Positions 5,755 to 6,815 of a stretch of 6,815 nt of DNA are shown piece after piece. Below the pieces are notes generated by a model, which saw only the letters and a program-made list of their open reading frames with translations, did not search any database and was not told where the DNA came from. The stretch is from JBDLRH01 sp039800165 (GTDB lineage: Bacteria; Pseudomonadota; Gammaproteobacteria; Burkholderiales; Burkholderiaceae_C). A program made the translations under genes and the position numbers. Every line of letters starts with the position of its first letter. Positions within the stretch are counted from its first letter, which is position 1. The stretch lies in NCBI GenBank assembly GCA_039800165.1, contig JBDLRH010000084.1:1-6815 (forward strand). The letters run 5' to 3'.

Positions 5755-5762
5755 ACTGATCA

Positions 5763-5802
5763 TCGGGCCCGCCGGGCGACCCGGCCCGCGGGCAGGGCCC
5801 GA
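5763..5802 (+). repeat. Nested GC-rich inverted repeats in the mucD leader (second hairpin)
   Basis: An outer perfect 8-base stem, TCGGGCCC (5763-5770) with GGGCCCGA (5795-5802), encloses an inner 6-base stem, GCCGGG (5771-5776) with CCCGGC (5780-5785), around the triloop CGA. The two stems abut on one side and leave nine bases unpaired on the other. No T-run follows. The structure ends 32 bases before the mucD ATG, so it leaves the ribosome site free unless it refolds. Confidence 0.6.
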
Positions 5803-5822
5803 ACCCACACACCCATGGCTTG

Positions 5823-5828
5823 AAAGGG
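5823..5828 (+). promoter_or_regulatory. Ribosome-binding site of mucD
   Basis: AAAGGG lies 6 bases before ATG 5835. It supports that start, which also places a normal export signal at the N-terminus. Confidence 0.6.
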
Positions 5829-5834
5829 CTGGAC

Positions 5835-6815
5835 ATGACATCGATTTCTGCAACTTCGGTTCCGATCGCGGAGCGTCTGCGCGGCGCGGCCTCGGTGCTG
5901 TCGCTGGCGTTCGCGCTGCCGCTGGCATCCGTGCTGGCGCTGGGCACCGGGCTGGCGCTGGCGCCCCAGGCCTCGGCGCAGGTGCGCGGCCTGCCCGACT
6001 TCACTGACCTGGTCGAGCAGGTGGGCCCGTCGGTGGTGAACATCCGCACGCTGGAGCGGGTGCGTACCGGCGCGAGCGGCAGCACGCCCAGCGACGAGGA
6101 GATGCAGGAGTTCTTCCGCCGGTTCTTCGGCCAGCCGCTGCCGGGTAATCCGCGCCAGCCGCGCCGCGGCCCGCAGCCCGAAGAGCAGCAGCCGCGCGGC
6201 GTGGGCTCGGGCTTCGTGCTCACGTCTGACGGCTTCATCATGACCAATGCCCATGTGGTCGACGGCGCCGACGAGGTGCTGGTCACGCTGCCCGACAAGC
6301 GCGAGTTCAAGGCCCGCATCGTCGGCGCCGACAAGCGCACCGATGTGGCGGTGGTGAAGATCGAGGCCACCGGCCTGCCGGCCGTCAAGCTCGGCGACGT
6401 GAACCGGCTGAAGGTGGGCGAGTGGGTGATGGCGATCGGCTCGCCGTTCGGCCTGGAGAACACCGTCACCGCCGGCATCGTCAGCGCCAAGCAGCGCGAC
6501 ACCGGCGACTACCTGCCGTTCATCCAGACCGATGTGGCGATCAACCCCGGCAACTCGGGCGGCCCGCTGATCAACATGCGTGGCGAGGTGGTGGGCATCA
6601 ATTCGCAGATCTACAGCCGCTCCGGCGGCTTCATGGGGATCAGCTTCGCAATTCCGATCGACGAGGCGATGCGCGTCGCCGACCAGTTGCGCGCCAGCGG
6701 TCGCGTGATTCGCGGCCGCATCGGCGTGACGATCGCACCGGTGACCAAGGAAGTCGCCGAGGCGATCGGGCTGGGCAAGCCGATGGGCGCCCTGGTGCAG
6801 GGTGTCGAGTCGGGC
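5835..6815 (+). CDS. mucD: Periplasmic serine endoprotease MucD/DegP (Do family), 3' end missing
   Basis: MucD/DegP is a periplasmic HtrA protease and chaperone that degrades misfolded envelope proteins. In Pseudomonas, MucD also damps AlgU activity. The frame runs open from ATG 5835 to the window edge, 327 residues. A long hydrophobic signal region (about 17-45) ends at ASAQ, likely cut after Ala48. GLPDFTDLVEQVGPSVVNIRT begins the mature protease domain. The catalytic triad is visible: His140 in TNAHVV, Asp170 in RTDVAVVKI and Ser241 in GNSGGPL. A loop rich in Pro, Arg and Gln (101-121) corresponds to the flexible LA loop before the barrel. From about residue 293 the first PDZ domain begins (GRIGVTIAPVTKEVAEAIGL). 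The rest of PDZ1 and PDZ2 lie beyond the window. A probable sigma-E promoter and two hairpins sit upstream. Calling it degP instead of mucD would be equally fair. Confidence 0.95.
   Translation, partial: MTSISATSVPIAERLRGAASVLSLAFALPLASVLALGTGLALAPQASAQVRGLPDFTDLVEQVGPSVVNIRTLERVRTGASGSTPSDEEMQEFFRRFFGQPLPGNPRQPRRGPQPEEQQPRGVGSGFVLTSDGFIMTNAHVVDGADEVLVTLPDKREFKARIVGADKRTDVAVVKIEATGLPAVKLGDVNRLKVGEWVMAIGSPFGLENTVTAGIVSAKQRDTGDYLPFIQTDVAINPGNSGGPLINMRGEVVGINSQIYSRSGGFMGISFAIPIDEAMRVADQLRASGRVIRGRIGVTIAPVTKEVAEAIGLGKPMGALVQGVESG

Noticed and set aside
5815..5823. Two-codon minigene (ATG GCT TGA) just before the mucD start
   Set aside because: No ribosome site precedes it and so short a frame is expected by chance.
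5393..6502. Minus-strand open frame opposite rseB and mucD
   Set aside because: It crosses the mucD catalytic region, which is certain on the + strand, and its product is Ser/Arg-rich without motifs.
1..6815. A new multi-gene system, mobile element or CRISPR array
   Set aside because: Seven of the eight genes belong to known fatty-acid or sigma-E envelope-stress families, and the eighth resembles YgfX. No transposase, integrase, attachment-site repeat or spaced repeat array is visible.

Overview
The window is a stretch of very GC-rich bacterial chromosome, with almost every gene-body third codon position G or C. The gene order is typical of Betaproteobacteria, most likely Burkholderiales: fabG, acpP, fabF, a small membrane-protein gene, rpoE, rseA, rseB/mucB and mucD/degP. 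All genes are on the + strand and tightly packed. I see no tRNA, rRNA, insertion sequence, CRISPR array or phage gene. No gap longer than about 170 bases lacks a gene.

Bases 1-2314 hold the end of the fatty-acid synthesis cluster: 3-oxoacyl-ACP reductase FabG (5' end cut off by the window), acyl carrier protein AcpP, and 3-oxoacyl-ACP synthase II FabF. AcpP carries the growing chain, FabF extends it by two carbons and FabG reduces the resulting ketone. A 113-base gap before acpP holds a hairpin and a TAAAAT box that may be an acpP promoter. acpP and fabF are only 6 bases apart.

Bases 2347-6815 hold an envelope-stress module. It starts with a two-helix membrane protein that resembles YgfX/CptA, whose stop overlaps the start of rpoE (ATGA). 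Then come the ECF sigma factor RpoE (AlgU), its membrane anti-sigma factor RseA (MucA-like), the periplasmic sensor RseB (MucB), which overlaps rseA by ATGA, and the periplasmic serine protease MucD/DegP (3' end cut off). In the known pathway, RseA holds RpoE at the membrane and RseB protects RseA. Misfolded envelope proteins trigger RseA proteolysis, and freed RpoE then transcribes repair genes such as degP. A GGAACTT box before mucD fits this regulon.

The genes themselves are a known system, and I did not find a wholly new one. The unusual parts are local: (1) a long hairpin inside the first codons of the ygfX-like gene; (2) a low-complexity junction where the ygfX-like gene gains a polar repeat tail and RpoE gains a proline-rich, VAPD-repeat N-terminal extension of about 56 residues; (3) a likely sigma-E promoter followed by a highly structured leader before mucD; and (4) a tandem repeat in the periplasmic part of RseA.
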